From Hofstenia miamia (taxonomy: Eukaryota > Xenacoelomorpha > Acoela), in contig SCFE01000031.1 of NCBI GenBank assembly GCA_004352715.1, positions 2,318,502-2,382,501 of the forward strand: DNA of 64,000 nucleotides. Reading direction: 5' to 3'. This document shows positions 25,101 through 36,530 of this stretch, one piece after another. Within the stretch, counting starts at the first letter, position 1, and each line of letters starts with the position of its first letter. Both the position numbers and the translations under genes were made by a program. Under the pieces are notes generated by a model, which saw only the letters and a list, made by a program, of their open reading frames with translations, had not been told where the DNA came from and ran no database searches.

Positions 25101-28100
25101 AACAAGTGCAGTATCAACATTGAAGTATGATATTTGCAAGAGGATTATTTTCATGATCACTTGTTTCACATTTCACAAAATTTGATCCAGAACACCACTA
25201 TTCAAAATTTTAAGTAATGTAGTATTTTTTATCTAAATCAATTTATTGCACTAAATGAAGAACAATCAATAACACTAATTATGCTTTATATGAAGTTCAC
25301 CTAAATTGAATTATCATGTCTTGCGGATTACAGTCAACACCATGTACCACAACCGAGATTTATCATTGAATTAGCATACATTTGTTCGCTATTGCTCGTT
25401 TATCTAATCAATTCCTTTAAAATTGAAATATTTTGAGTGAAGTTTGGACATTGGCATCTGCAGCAAACAGTGAAAACAGGAGGCTATTGAAAAATCAGCA
25501 AATAGAAAAAATTTTAATGTTGTACAATGTATTGTTTCTACCATTAATTACTAATAATTCAGTTCATAATGGTTTATTTATTAATTAATTACCTTTTTAT
25601 AACAAAATATATTCATAATTTATTTCTTTAGCTTTTAAGTAAGCGAAGAACCAATACTACCAATGTATCATACTACTTTTTCCAACAAAAATAAATATTA
25701 CGTATGTCCATATTTTGGTGATATTTGAAAAGTTGCTTTGAACAACCTGTTGTTGTGCAATTTTGCTAAGAAATCATTGTGCAAAAAATTTTTCAAATCA
25801 GTTGAATTTTAGATCTTCCTCAGGAGCGCTGAATGCACATAGAGGAGTAATCTTTGTAATTTATTGTATTTTTGCGTTTTTTGCACATCAATTCCTACTC
25901 GCAAACATATTCATTTTCGATGTCGCAATTTATGGGCACAGGCGTCTTCAGATTCAAAAACAAGGAATCCAAATGAACTCAATAATTGGACTAAGCTGTT
26001 AATTTTAAGCGTATGTGTTATGAGATCCACACCAAAATCAGGATTCAAACATATAAAAATATGAGGAAAAAAGATGTTATCATGTCGGAGACTGGTACAC
26101 AAAAGGGAGATCCGTAATCATCTTTAATTTTTGCATTGACAATTCATCCTATATGCAATAAGATTACTGAGTTTTCCAGATCTGTCAACTGTAATATTTT
26201 ACCTAGATGACGGTTCTAATAAGTGAGTACAAAAAATTGGATTGTTAGCAAGTATACACAAAACAATTTTTAGGCTACATCGCTGAATTTTTTAATTTAG
26301 AGACTATATTTGAAATGAGTAAACAACAACTTCTCCGAGATTGCATCGTAGAATTATATGATCAACATAAAAACAATGGAAAAAGATTTGTCGTGAACCA
26401 TTTCATGCATGAGAATATTGCAAGGAGTACAATATATTATATCCTAAAAATGCGGATGAGTGAGAAACAACAGTAAGAAAAACTGGCAGTGAAAGAATAG
26501 CGAGGATAATGACGAAATCTCGACTTGCGATCATGAAGAAGCAAATGGTTCAAGGCAAGAACACAAAATGATCGACGAGAAAAATTGTACAATTAATCAA
26601 TATGTATTTTGTCCTGATAAAGCGTCATCCCACTATGCTGCATGACAATAAATTTTTTACAAGAACAACAGATACAATTCGTTTCAAAAAATATGAAGCT
26701 AACAGATCTCCCCCAATTTCGACCTATTGAAGATGTTTTTGCATGCTTACGCAATTGGTATATAAAAATGGATGGATTTCCGCAGATGTATGGAGGATAA
26801 AACGTTGTATAATAATACTGAATGGTGAATTCATCAACAAGAAAGAATTTGAGAGACTGTTATAAAAATGGATCATATGCTTGCATTCATTGATTTTTAT
26901 TGTTCAAGAGTGAATGCTTATATTCACAAATAAACATTAATAATTTAGCTTTTTATTTCTTTCCCTTCTTAAAGTGCTTGTAAATTTTGTCCAATTTTTT
27001 TGTACTCATTCGTTATTGTTGATCATATGAACGTGCTGCAACAGCATTTAAGTTGATATATACAAAACTTGCTCAAATTTGTCTATTGGTGAGCATCGAT
27101 AAGGTGAAACATGGTCGCCAAATCAATCTTCATAATTTGGTTTGTAAATTGAATGATTCTCAGCTGGAACTCCACTTACTTCGATGTTCTACTGGTTTGC
27201 CAAAGATTGTTTACTTCTTAAGAACATGTAATCCCAATAGTATTGACAAAAATCTATCAAAATTTCAAAACTTGGTATATGCTTGCCTTGAGAACACTTA
27301 TAAATCTGTAATTTCTCAATCACAAAGACTTCAAGCTTAATTGGCTATCGTCTTGGTGGTCTCGGCATCTGAAATACCTCTTTATATGCCCTAGTTGCTT
27401 TGCTTGGGTTTCATATAGATTGTAGAAATCAAGCGTGCTTAATTGCAAAATGTGAAGACATATTGAGTGATATCGCTGTACAGTGTGCATCACGGCTGGC
27501 GCATTCAAGTATGCTTTTATCAAGTGAAATTCTTCAAAAGGTGAATTACAGAAATCGCCTGTGACACAGAATGCAGTCTGAGGCAGAACTAATCGCGACA
27601 AAGCCAGGTTGCTTAGTTACTCTTTACCACCTGCGGAATTCCAAGTTGCAACAGCATATGGCTTGGTATTTCATTAATCAATAACTAAATACCATACCCC
27701 AAATGTACAGGTATGCTAGATATATTTAGTGGCAATAGGCATTAGGATGTGCCGGAGATATGCAAAGCATCGCGCGGCATGATCGTATTCGCGATACAAT
27801 TTATAATTGTGCTGTGAAAGCTGCATTGTCTCGGGTTTTAGAATATGGCAATCTTATAGCCTTCATATTTTTACAAACTTGGACTAAGTCACACAGCTGC
27901 CCTTGACATAACTGTAATTAGTTCCTTTCAATCATCAACAGTAACACATTCTGGAACTACTGCCGGTTATGCCTTGGAAGTAACAGAAAATAGAAAATTT
28001 GTGAAACACGACCAGACCTGTCAAGAAGCAGATATTGCATTGGTTCCTATGGCCTTTGAAGCATTAGGAAGTTGGAACTTGTTCGGAGTAATGTTTCAAA

Positions 28101-28582
28101 GAGGGAACGCTACCCTATTTCTATCACATAAAAACTATTTAATAGTCCATGGAGTTTTCTAAAATAATTAATAATTATGTAAATTATTTAATTATTTTTG
28201 TAAATTTGTTGATAATTTTTAATCATACAATGTTAATTTTATAAAATTTGTGTTAATAATAACTTAAATAATTGGATGATGTAGATTTGTAGATGGTTTT
28301 GAATGCCAATCTTGTCAATTTACTACCTGTCAATATAATAGATTGTGTTAGAGCATATAGTCTTGGGAATAACTAAGTTAATTTCCTACCTCTTTTGAGT
28401 CGCTTCATCTTAATTTCAATTAATGTTTCATTTTCCTCTGCTTAGTAAATTATTATTTCAATTAAGTTTTAGTAACAATTCGTTTTTAGATTTTGAGTGT
28501 TAAAATAAAGAAGTTAGAACAGTTGGTAGAACTAAAAGATAAACGAATCCGTCAGTTAAGAATAGAGAATAGTGGACAATAA
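15036..28582 (+). CDS. SPEF1: SPEF1/CLAMP (sperm flagellar protein 1), seven exons
   Basis: Joined coding exons 15036-15165, 15210-15336, 17558-17693, 21499-21592, 22069-22087, 22619-22712 and 28490-28582 keep one frame through all six GT-AG junctions and give 230 residues; human SPEF1 is about 236 (from memory). Residues 15-131 form the CH-like domain: LLMWIDEVPLSR and LARDFSDG (36-43), LVAEIIHYS, VEMHNYS, then KVLSKLKFPITEHEIQAI. The C-terminal helix at 201-230 contains KKLEQLVELKDKRIRQLR. The family is known for microtubule bundling in cilia and flagella, including the central apparatus, and in epithelial cells. Start chosen at 15036, the first ATG after an upstream stop; Met6 is an alternative. 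Introns run from 44 bases to about 5.8 kb and hold several dead transposons, yet the exons are undamaged, which argues for a functional gene. Confidence 0.93.
15210..15336 (+). CDS. SPEF1: SPEF1 exon 2
   Basis: Acceptor TATTTTAG at 15209, donor GTAAGT at 15337. Encodes LVAEIIHYS, VEMHNYS and KKKNWYTLK, the conserved middle of the CH domain. The intron before it is only 44 bases. Confidence 0.9.
16133..16491. mobile_element. hAT-type MITE in SPEF1 intron 2
   Basis: Ends are CAGTGTTG at 16133-16140 and its complement CAACACTG at 16484-16491. Flanks ggtgatgc and ggtaaagc match at 6 of 8 positions, as expected for an old 8-base hAT target duplication. The interior carries several GATTTAAATC palindromes near both ends. 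No transposase coding. Confidence 0.8.
17446..17460 (-). repeat. hAT-like terminal repeat in SPEF1 intron 2
   Basis: The minus strand reads CAGTGGTACTCAACC, the form of many Charlie/hAT-type ends, followed inward by TATTTCCAACGTGG. A matching left end was not found with confidence (candidate region 17125-17250). Confidence 0.45.
17558..17693 (+). CDS. SPEF1: SPEF1 exon 3
   Basis: Acceptor after a T-rich tract ending at 17557, donor GTAATT at 17694. Encodes KVLSKLKFPITEHEIQAI, then a stretch ending EQFLLRLKPHLEDYIKKKK, the end of the CH-like domain. Confidence 0.92.
18456..18494. repeat. (TA)n followed by (ATTT)n microsatellite
   Basis: Alternating TA to about 18476, then four ATTT-like units; in SPEF1 intron 3. 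Confidence 0.9.
19816..20114. mobile_element. hAT-like MITE in SPEF1 intron 3
   Basis: Terminal inverted repeats at 19817-19840 and 20090-20113 match at 22 of 24 bases (AGTAAACATAGAACTGT followed by TAACG). Flanking octamers agtatacg and ggtatgag agree at 5 of 8. Subterminal GTCGTT and GGCGTTT words recur inside both ends, a hAT-like trait. No coding. Confidence 0.8.
20268..20838. mobile_element. MITE with TTAAGGT inverted repeats in SPEF1 intron 3
   Basis: Left arm 20268-20291 and right arm 20815-20838 are inverted repeats matching at 21 of 24 bases, beginning ATTAAGGT and ending AGGGTAAAAA. The TTAA at both outer edges could be a piggyBac-type target site or a TTA-type PIF/Harbinger site. 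No coding seen inside. Confidence 0.75.
21499..21592 (+). CDS. SPEF1: SPEF1 exon 4
   Basis: Acceptor AATTTTAG at 21498, donor GTAAGT at 21593. Encodes EVPPIDAKDLATPGYPNSY followed by RAGPDGVYGNHK, a low-complexity linker. Frame and phase fit exons 3 and 5. Confidence 0.8.
22069..22087 (+). CDS. SPEF1: SPEF1 exon 5 (19-base microexon)
   Basis: Acceptor TATTTTAG at 22068, donor GTTAGT at 22088. Adds TSNERNS across its borders. It is the only small exon in the interval that carries the phase from exon 4 (1) to exon 6 (2). Confidence 0.6.
22101..22136. repeat. (TA)n microsatellite
   Basis: Begins 13 bases after the exon 5 donor. Confidence 0.97.
22269..22294. repeat. single N followed by (TA)n
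   Basis: One N at 22269 and then pure TA; a join placed within a TA tract. Confidence 0.9.
22619..22712 (+). CDS. SPEF1: SPEF1 exon 6
   Basis: Acceptor TTGTTTAG at 22618, donor GTAAGT at 22713. Encodes GGINMDNLPLNVKKELIEKQ followed by QKLESADETIA, the start of the C-terminal helix. Confidence 0.82.
22880..22985 (-). mobile_element. possible hAT dimerisation-domain relic in SPEF1 intron 6
   Basis: The minus strand reads NSASFERVFSRMVYTQDDLQ followed by NRMG; the SxERVFS core is typical of the hAT C-terminal dimerisation domain. The flanking coding is too decayed to follow. Confidence 0.45.
23403..23428. repeat. 26-base perfect palindrome
   Basis: ATAGCGTAC, central TTTATAAA, GTACGCTAT: exact reverse-complement symmetry over 26 bases. 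In SPEF1 intron 6. Confidence 0.9.
24001..24087 (+). CDS. candidate alternative terminal exon in SPEF1 intron 6
   Basis: A strong pyrimidine-rich acceptor (TTCTTATTCTTCCTGTGCAG at 23981-24000) is followed by 28 codons and a TGA, reading QHVQTNINQFDANYKLVLTK then SSLELNET. Exon 6 of SPEF1 ends in phase 0, so it could be joined here in frame. No family evidence supports it; exon 7 fits the SPEF1 family better. Could also be chance. Confidence 0.25.
   Translation, partial: QHVQTNINQFDANYKLVLTKSSLELNET
26223..27008 (+). mobile_element. mariner/Tc1-superfamily element, decayed, with inverted ends (SPEF1 intron 6)
   Basis: Ends: GTGAGTAC, six A, TTGG at 26223-26240, and its inverted match (seven A) at 26991-27008. 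Inside, from the ATG at 26315: MSKQQLLRDCIVELYDQHKN followed by RSTIYYILKM (helix-turn-helix region), then after a stop a stretch GRIARIMTKSRL-like, then CPDKASSHYA (an Asp in catalytic context) and RPIEDVFACLRNW/VYKNGW-like sequence across frameshifts. The layout is that of an IS630-Tc1-mariner transposase. Short and dead. Confidence 0.7.
27050..28162 (+). mobile_element. non-LTR retrotransposon C-terminal relic (SPEF1 intron 6)
   Basis: Readable pieces in order: LHLLRCSTGLPKIVYFLRTC (27170-27230), GGLGI at 27355-27369, a long frame-shifted stretch, then GTTAGYALEVTENRKFVKH and VPMAFEALGSWNLFGVMFQR (27955-28110). This is the C-terminal region found after the RT in one metazoan LINE family, where the last part carries a conserved F-E-x-L-G-x-W block. 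Many stops. It has no link to SPEF1 coding. Confidence 0.75.
28490..28582 (+). CDS. SPEF1: SPEF1 exon 7 (terminal)
   Basis: Acceptor CGTTTTTAG at 28489. Encodes ILSVKIKKLEQLVELKDKRI then RQLRIENSGQ and a TAA at 28580-28582. The LEQL(V/L)ELK heptad pattern matches the end of SPEF1. An AATAAA overlaps the stop codon at 28578-28583. Confidence 0.9.
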   Translation: MLSVKIKKLEQLVELKDKRIRQLRIENSGQ

Positions 28583-29793
28583 ATCAAATCATCTTCTTCA
28601 ATGTCATACATTATCTTGTTAATTTATAAAAAATGAAAATGTGAAATTTTTCCTTGTTATATTTATTTACTTCTAAACGTGCTGCATTTTAACTATTTAT
28701 CAGAAGTTAGATTACTCGTGCATCAAATATATTGATTTTATTTGATCTAACCTAACATTAGTTGACTCTATGCACAGTGAAATTTTAGACGACTAAACCC
28801 TTTGGAAATGCGATTTCCCTACACCCATGTAGGCCCATTGTCCAACAATAAACCACAATCTATCATTTTCGCGGGCCTTCTTTTATTTATCTTAAGGTAG
28901 TGTAAGCTGAGCTGGAATGATTAAAATTTATTTGTCCTGTTATAATGTATATTTATGAAAATTTTCTTGAAGGAATGTTCTCAGTGAGAGTTTTATGGAA
29001 AGAAAGAGTCATAGAAGCATTGAATTTTGATCATAGACGTCTATTTGAAGGTAACAGATGACAGTTTTACTTTGAAATATTTTTTCTTTTTTATGAAAAG
29101 GGAATACTATAAATTCTTAATCTTTACACACCATATATATATAACAATAGTTTGCATTTTATGTGTGATATACATGAATATTGTTGTCTCTTGCATTTAT
29201 ATTAAACACAGAAAAAATTCAAATATATAAAATAAAATAAATAAATAAATGATCTAAATGTAGATAAGGTAATAATTTCTTTGCGCAGTATTAAACTTGG
29301 GGAATTGCAACTTCTAGCGCATTGGATTCTATAAATTTATTAGATTTGCAAGTTATTTCAGGTAATTCATCAGATATAAATCCTACATTTTCTTTAATAA
29401 TTTCAATTCTTCTCATTTGATTTACAATGTTTATTCCTCAATATTGAATTTTTAACACATGTTCAGATTTTTTCCCATTTCTTTGTTATATGCTATTTTC
29501 GTAATTGTCTCTTTCATGATATATTTCAAGATGTTCTCAATTCTCTACGGTCTGTCTTTCATAATTTCTTGGTTAATAATTTTTTTTTTTTAAGATATTA
29601 AAGATTTATTAATCAACGTTTAATAACAAACATCAAATAATGAACAAATGAGTTTCAAAAAAGCGCATGTTAAAACCAATATCAAGAAGCTTTGTTTTCT
29701 ACAGGAATATATGAGGCAACTTCCAATTCATCAGTTAATTCCACAGTGCCAACATTAAAACGATCTTAAACTTATTTTAAATCAACAGCATCT
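28583..29793. other. no gene recognised
   Basis: AT-rich 3' flank of SPEF1. Possible CDS-like frames are short and without motifs. Confidence 0.45.
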
Positions 29794-30340
29794 TCAGGCT
29801 AGAAACGAATGTGATTGGCAATCATTTACTACAATAACTACCGACATATGCAACCCCTTTTTAGCCANCTCGGGTAATTTCAGTACCTTCTTAGATAAAG
29901 ACATTAACTTTTGCCAATGTTCCTCAGAGTCGGGTGTTTTCAAAATATCGTTTAGGCATTTTATGAAAAGTTCAGCCAGGCATTTCCGAGAACCTTTTGG
30001 TACTCTATTTAAGGTGGGCACACGGTGTTTTATGAAGGTCAAAAAATTGTTATTAATATTTGGTTCAGAAGTACTTAGCTTTGTAAGATGTGTTATCAGA
30101 GAGAGATCGGATAATTGCTGTGTGAGTCCCGTACTGCTCAGATCCAATGTTGGACTTGATGTGTGACTCTCGTACTGCCCAGAACTTATCTTTGTAGGAT
30201 GGATGTGTTGTCAGGGAGAGATCGGATAACTGCTGTGTTACATTATCATCTCTGCTTATTCTCTTTATAAAATTTCCATTTTCATCTAAACCAATTATTT
30301 CTTTTTTCAATAATAATTTGATAAGGATATGCAAACATCA
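29794..30340 (-). mobile_element. non-LTR retrotransposon N-terminal relic
   Basis: The minus strand reads RVPKGSRKCLAELFIKCLND then ILKTPDSEEHWQKLMSLSKK and VLKLP, a block that in the same LINE family as 27050-28162 precedes the RT (R-x-P-K-x-x-R and W-x-x-L-x-x-L). A stretch of about 100 bases is repeated in tandem (near 30080-30170 and 30185-30240), giving two copies of TQQLSDLSL. A single N lies at 29868. Confidence 0.6.
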
Positions 30341-33300
30341 TATATTCTATATTTTGATTTTTTTATAAAAATTATTTTAAGAGAGTTCAGGCGGGCCATA
30401 GCCTGAATTTTCACCATCTTTGATTTGCAAGAGTTTGAATAATTTGAATTTGCATAATATATTAAGCCTATGGCGCTCTTCTAAAAAATTTTCACCATTA
30501 TACAGGAGCACATTCATGCCTAAACGTCAATATCTAATACTTCCTAATAGGTTTTGGTGAAAATTGTTCAAAAATGTGGCAAAACGGTTTATAATTTTGA
30601 AGTAAGTGAAAATTAATATTTGTAACATGTTGCTCTTTGATTGATGTTAGATAAATATTAGTTAGACCCTTGGGCTCAATAAAATTCACATTGCTAATCC
30701 TTATTTTTGTTACTAAGAGTCTCCTCTGAATTCCATTAAAGAAAGTGTAATAATTTTGTCATATATTTCTCTCGTGAATAGCGACTTCAATTGAATTTAG
30801 AAGACGAACATTCGTATATAAACATTTGATATATTTTAATGCTATAAATTTGTTTCACCATACCTTCAGAAAATTGCTTCGAACTGGTATTAATTTTTGT
30901 TTCTCATTATTTAGATAAAATTTCATTGCAATAGAACTGTATTTTTAACATTAAAGATATTTTTCGAATTTTTGTATTACCACTAAATTGTATTCCATTG
31001 TGATTCTTTTTCTGAATCTTATTTATAAAAATACAAATTCAACTAAAGGACAAATTCAACTTAGACTTAATATAATCAGTTTTTTTATTTATTGATTTCG
31101 TGCTCTGAAATAATTATTGATATTTGAAGTCTATTAACATTCTCCATTTGAAAACTTTCATAGTGAATATAACCCCATGAGACACAATGTGTACAATTGT
31201 ACACATGTAGAAACTAGAGATTTTTTGAGATATGAATTTATATTCAACCTTGAATATCTTTGTTTATTAAATTACGCAACTTTTTCGTTATCTTAAAATT
31301 AATTTGGTCTAAATATTGGCATAATTTAGTATTGAAGCAACCTTTTAAAAATTAGCATTCTGCAAAATGGAGAATTTGGTGAAACTAGTTGAACTTGAGT
31401 TATTCACATATCATAATATAGCTTAACAAGAAACAAGTTTTTGCATGATTTCAATGTCATAATTCATAAGACACTCTAAATAAAATGTTTTCAACAAAAA
31501 TATGTCATTAAATTAGATGATTGGGTCACAATGTGTACAAATGTGCACAGTCAATTTCAATGAAAATATTACCAATAGAAAAATTTCTTAATGTAATCAG
31601 AAACAATTGAGACTAACAGTGCTGAGCCACCATATTAATATTTTGCTTCACTTTCTTACAATGTGTATGTGTGAAGGGGATAAAAAAACTCAATAATTCT
31701 TCGGTTTTGGAAAAAAATTATTATTTTTTAATTTTTTTAGAAAGTGCTAGTAAAATATTATTTAATGGAATTGTAATTGGAAATATAATTATTTGGAATG
31801 TATATACTGTATCTTTATGACTAATTATTTGGAAGAATATTTTTTTACTAACACTGACCAGGTCTGAAGGAGTGCAAAACATGGTTAATTGGGATAAATG
31901 TGCAAATGCTGCTTTCAACGGTTCTATATGAAACTGCATTGTGTGGGAAAAAAATTAAATAAAGTAATTATTTTAAAATTAAATAAATTCAAGCCTTAGG
32001 GGAATGTTCCAGAATTGTCTTTTGCCCTAAAGCAAAACACTTAAGATATATCCCCTTCGTGTATCACCTGCCCCACCCCCAAATAATTGCATACTCAAGG
32101 ACAAACCATGAAATAATACAATGTTCTATTTCAAAAGAGCAAATGGCACCAAGCCCTCAGTGTAACAGTTTGCCCTGACTAACTAATTCCTTAATTGTAG
32201 AAATAAGTTGATTCACGATGAATTCAACATTTTGATTAATCACGTTTAAACGCATTCTAAACAGTGGGATATCAGAGATGCAAAATATCGAGACAATTCT
32301 TTAAGACTTCGACAACTACACAGAAATTCTTTGGCTTCAAGACTCTGTAATTATATTGTTTCAAGGTGGAAATTATTTATAAACACTACTTTGCAAAAGA
32401 ATTTTAGTAATTGAACTATTTTCGTCCATTCAAATTTTGCTAGAACAAATCTAAAAAAGTGTTGTTTTAAAAATGTAATTTTGATTTACTACAGGGGTGC
32501 TAAAACTTTTATGCTTGAAAAATATGTACATGTACAATTAAATAAGGGCAATTAGTATGTTTTCAAAATGTTAGAACTAGGAATTTTTTCAATCATTAAA
32601 ATATAAATTGTTTGACTGTAAATTTAAATTCTTCTTATATTCATTATTTAGGATTTTTTCTCATACTATAGCAATTATAGGAAATGACAATATTTATATT
32701 ATCAATAATTCACGTTGTCTTTTATCAAAAATTTCACTACTATATTTAGAATAGATGATGTTATAATTACAAAACACCGTAGCAATATAATCATAGAATG
32801 AATAATTGAATGATATTAATATACATACCTAAAATTTCTCATTGTTAGACTCACTCGATTACATATAAATTTTGGAGTGAAATTGTTGTAATTCTTATGA
32901 TTCATCAATAATGTTGAAAAATAAAAACCTAAATTGCGTTGAAATCTAAAAAAGCGTCGAGATCTCTAAATAGCGTCTTACATTAAATTTGTACATTTAT
33001 CTAAATGGCAAATTAAGAGAAAAGAAGCTGCATTTGTTTGATCCGCACAGTCAGTTCTACGTCTAAAGTATTCATATCTACCCCGGCACAAAAAATTGAT
33101 CCCAGAGCGTGTGTCAGGGCTGCAGCCCTGTTCCCAAGGGAACATAGCTCATTGTGTAGCATCTACTTTATGATCAAGTACAACTGGTTAGCATTCGCCA
33201 CACAATTATGAGCTGATTGTTAAAATAAGATAAGTAAGATAATACTTATAAGGAGAAAAGTAGATAAAATGAAATATAGCTGATGGGTTATCAAAATAGT

Positions 33301-35384
33301 GTCGTTAAAATAGTAAAAAAACAAACATTTTAGATACATAAAAATTATTAAACAGGCTAAGAATGTGACTAAATTCTCTTAACCATGTAATCCTTATTAA
33401 CCTATTAACCAATGATTTGGAAATAGTAAACTCCCGTAACATTAATGGCTCATTACAAATGCGTAAAATAGCTGATTTATTGCATGAGGATATGATTGGT
33501 GAGCAACGTGTGAAATAATTTCTATGCCAGCAGCAAATTTTCTCTATATAAATTTAACATGGTCATAAAATAAAACTGTTGAGTCGATCATTATTCCTAA
33601 ATATATAAAAGCATCAATTGCAGAAATAGTTGCATTTTTGATTGTAAAATTTTCGTTTGTATGCAAGTTATTGTTAAAGGAGGAAGTCATTATACACAAG
33701 GTTAACTCTAGTCTGCTATGCTCGGATTATTGGAGTTGAATTTCAATTGGAGATGGGAAGTCTGTTGAAATTTAAATATAGTACTTGCTCTGCTGCATAG
33801 AACAGAAAGAAAAAAATATGTAACAAAGACTCTATATGCAATATGTAAACTGCACGGAAAGGTTATTTCCTATACTAAAGATTCCAAAGTCTATTGCACA
33901 GTTTGTAGCAGAAAAACACATGGACACAGAAATATTTGTGCACAGATCCGAGACGGGGGTGGGGCTGATTTTAAAGAACTACCTGCTCCACTTCCCACAG
34001 ACTCTCGATCTTGCTCCAAAATCAAATACTCCTCCCCACATTTTTAATAAGCTGCCCCATATTGCCCCACTGAATAAAGTTGTCTAGAATTTTTTAGGAA
34101 TTCTAATCGAATAGTACTAGCAATAGAAAAGTTACAAAAGCATGATTTATGTAGGCTATGATGACCAAATGTTTTTATTTACATCTTTGATTGACATTTC
34201 TTCTTCTGAAAATAATTCAAAACAGGTGTAATTGCATTGAATTGCTATTCAATTTTGGAAATTGTATACTTACAAAACTATGCAAGTTGGCAAGCTTGAG
34301 TTTATGGGGTTAGCATTAGCACAGGTAAACAGAATACAGTAGTTCGCAGGTCTTCGCTTTGTAAAGCATAGACTTGTGGCATGATACCGAGGAGGCAATG
34401 CCAACCATTTATTATCTCAGGGCCTTTCGTTCCGCTACTGCTGGATGGACGACTTGATTTGTAAGTTTTGAGCTTAGAATTGATTTTAACTTTTCACAGC
34501 TTTTTGTAAAACGGAAACAGTCCACTCCTAACATATTGTTCGAAATATTTTTATATTTAAAATTATATTGTCATAATTTCATAATTCTGCTTATTTCCTC
34601 AGAGAATTTTATGTCATCAGTTGGACTTATGTCATTTATTTTTAGTAATGTTTATAGGGTTATATTTGGGAAACGCGTTCAATTATTTTTGATAATTTCG
34701 TCGAATGTCTTAGGTTTTCAATGTTAGGGACACTCCTACATTTTTGCATGTAAAAAAGCTTTTTATTAGTTCGGCAATTTGTAAAGTTAAAGCATGCTAT
34801 ATTGTTTTTTATAAATCAGTTCTTTACAGCTGTTAGTTATCAAAGGTTTACAAGGCCCAGCTTTGTTTGTTTTGCATTCAATTGTTGAAGTAGCTAGTAT
34901 TTTCTTTTCAGATTAGTATCTGTTGCGATATAACATATAAGTGAATTAAATTAGCATTTAAGAAGTGACATTTGACGACTTCTTTATATTATGAGGATGA
35001 AGATGCATTGTATTATCAAGCTAGCATTAGACAATTCCTATCAAAATTAGTATTTTAGTTTTGAATCTCCAATTTGGTGGGATTACTGAAAAAGTTCAAA
35101 TATCTTCACACTTCAAAATATTATCATATACTCCACGCATGCCAGAGGCCATTCATATTTACCAAGCATAAATATTTCTAGGAAATGGATGCTAGGAATG
35201 TCATAGTTGTTTTTTTAATTAGATTTGGGTTTGCAGATAGAGGAATTCATCAATGTTGAGACATAATTGTCACTTTTTAGTTTAATCTTAAATGTATTGT
35301 ACCACTTCAGATCAAATCAAAGAATCTGTAAAAATTGAATTGGTAGAGCTTTTTTAGTCTAATAACAGTCTTTCTTCGTCATAT
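30341..35384. other. long AT-rich region, no gene recognised
   Basis: About 5 kb with no supported exon, transposase or RNA gene. An 18-base palindrome TGTGTACAATTGTACACA lies at 31188-31205, and related CAATGTGTAC words recur near 31532 and 31658. An open frame at 33836-34087 has no recognisable motif. Confidence 0.4.
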
Positions 35385-36490
35385 ATGATGCCTGGTTACT
35401 TACGTCTTGCTATCGGCGAGTTGATTATCTCCAAACATTTGGAAGGGATGAATCAACGTAATATTGCCCGACTTGTAGAGCGACCTCGAAGTACTGTCGG
35501 GGATATCACCAGACGTTTCACTTCTGAAAACATCATTGCCTCCAAGGCAACGTCCGAAAGATCAAAGAGGACCTCCAAAACCTCCCAATCAGCTCTTATG
35601 TGCCTTTTAATGCGAAATCCCAGGAAGAATTCAAATGGATTTCGCCAGGAATGTCTGATGGTCACCTCGTGACAGCAAGAATTATGCGAAACATCCTGAA
35701 AAAGTACTCAATTGGGACTTTCGTTGCACGAAGAAAGCCACTCTTAACCTCAAAGCAAAGATTACGCCGGCTGAGGGGCCAATTTAATGAGAGAAAATTC
35801 ATCTGAACATTGGTCTAATGTTATATTTTCAGATGAGACAAGATTTGAGCTATACTCATCGAAAAGAATGTTGATAAAGAGACTAACTGGGCAGAAGTTC
35901 AGATTTTTCCCTCAACTTATTTGGGGGACCATGAATTATGGTGGGAAGTCTGTAATGGTATAGGGTGTAATATGGAAGTGTGGCTTTCCAAGATTGTTCA
36001 CATCACTGGTACTCTCCTAAGCTCTTAATATGCTCGGATTCTAGAAAAGGAACTCTTGCCATTCCGTACAAGTGATCAATATATCAGCAGGATGGTGCTC
36101 TATGTCATACCTCAAAGAAATAAAATATTTCTTCCACAATAATAGGGTTGTTATCTTCGCTGACTGGCCTGGCCAATCTCCACAACTTAACATTATCGAA
36201 AGTATGTGGAAGGATGTCAAATATCAAATTGTACAGCATATTCTTCACACTGAATACGAGCTGTGGACCAAAAATTTTATGCAATTCCCAACAGCTTTAT
36301 TGAAAGACTTTTTGCTTCAATCCCTGATCGCCTTGAAGCTGTTATTCACTCAAAGGGACACCCTACAAAATATTAGAAGAAACAATTTTGTTGCTAAGTG
36401 CTTGTATTGCATCAATTATTCATTTATGTATCTTATTTTGAATTTACTTTTTTCGGATTTGATCATTGATTTAATTTTTTTCAGATGGCC
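35385..36490 (+). mobile_element. Tc1-like (DD34E) transposase relic
   Basis: HTH region: LAIGELIISKHLEGMNQRNI then RPRSTVGDITRRF (from about 35400). Catalytic core: FSDETRFELY with the first Asp codon at 35832; QQDGALCH with the second Asp at 36091; PGQSPQLNIIESMW with the Glu at 36198. The last two are 107 bases apart, two more than a DD34E spacing of 105, which matches the visible frameshift between them. Other frameshifts lie near 35600-35660 and 35800, with a stop at 35960. Terminal inverted repeats were not found. Confidence 0.88.
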
Positions 36491-36530
36491 GAATAAATTT
36501 TTCCAATACAAGTTTTCTAGTTTTGATTAA

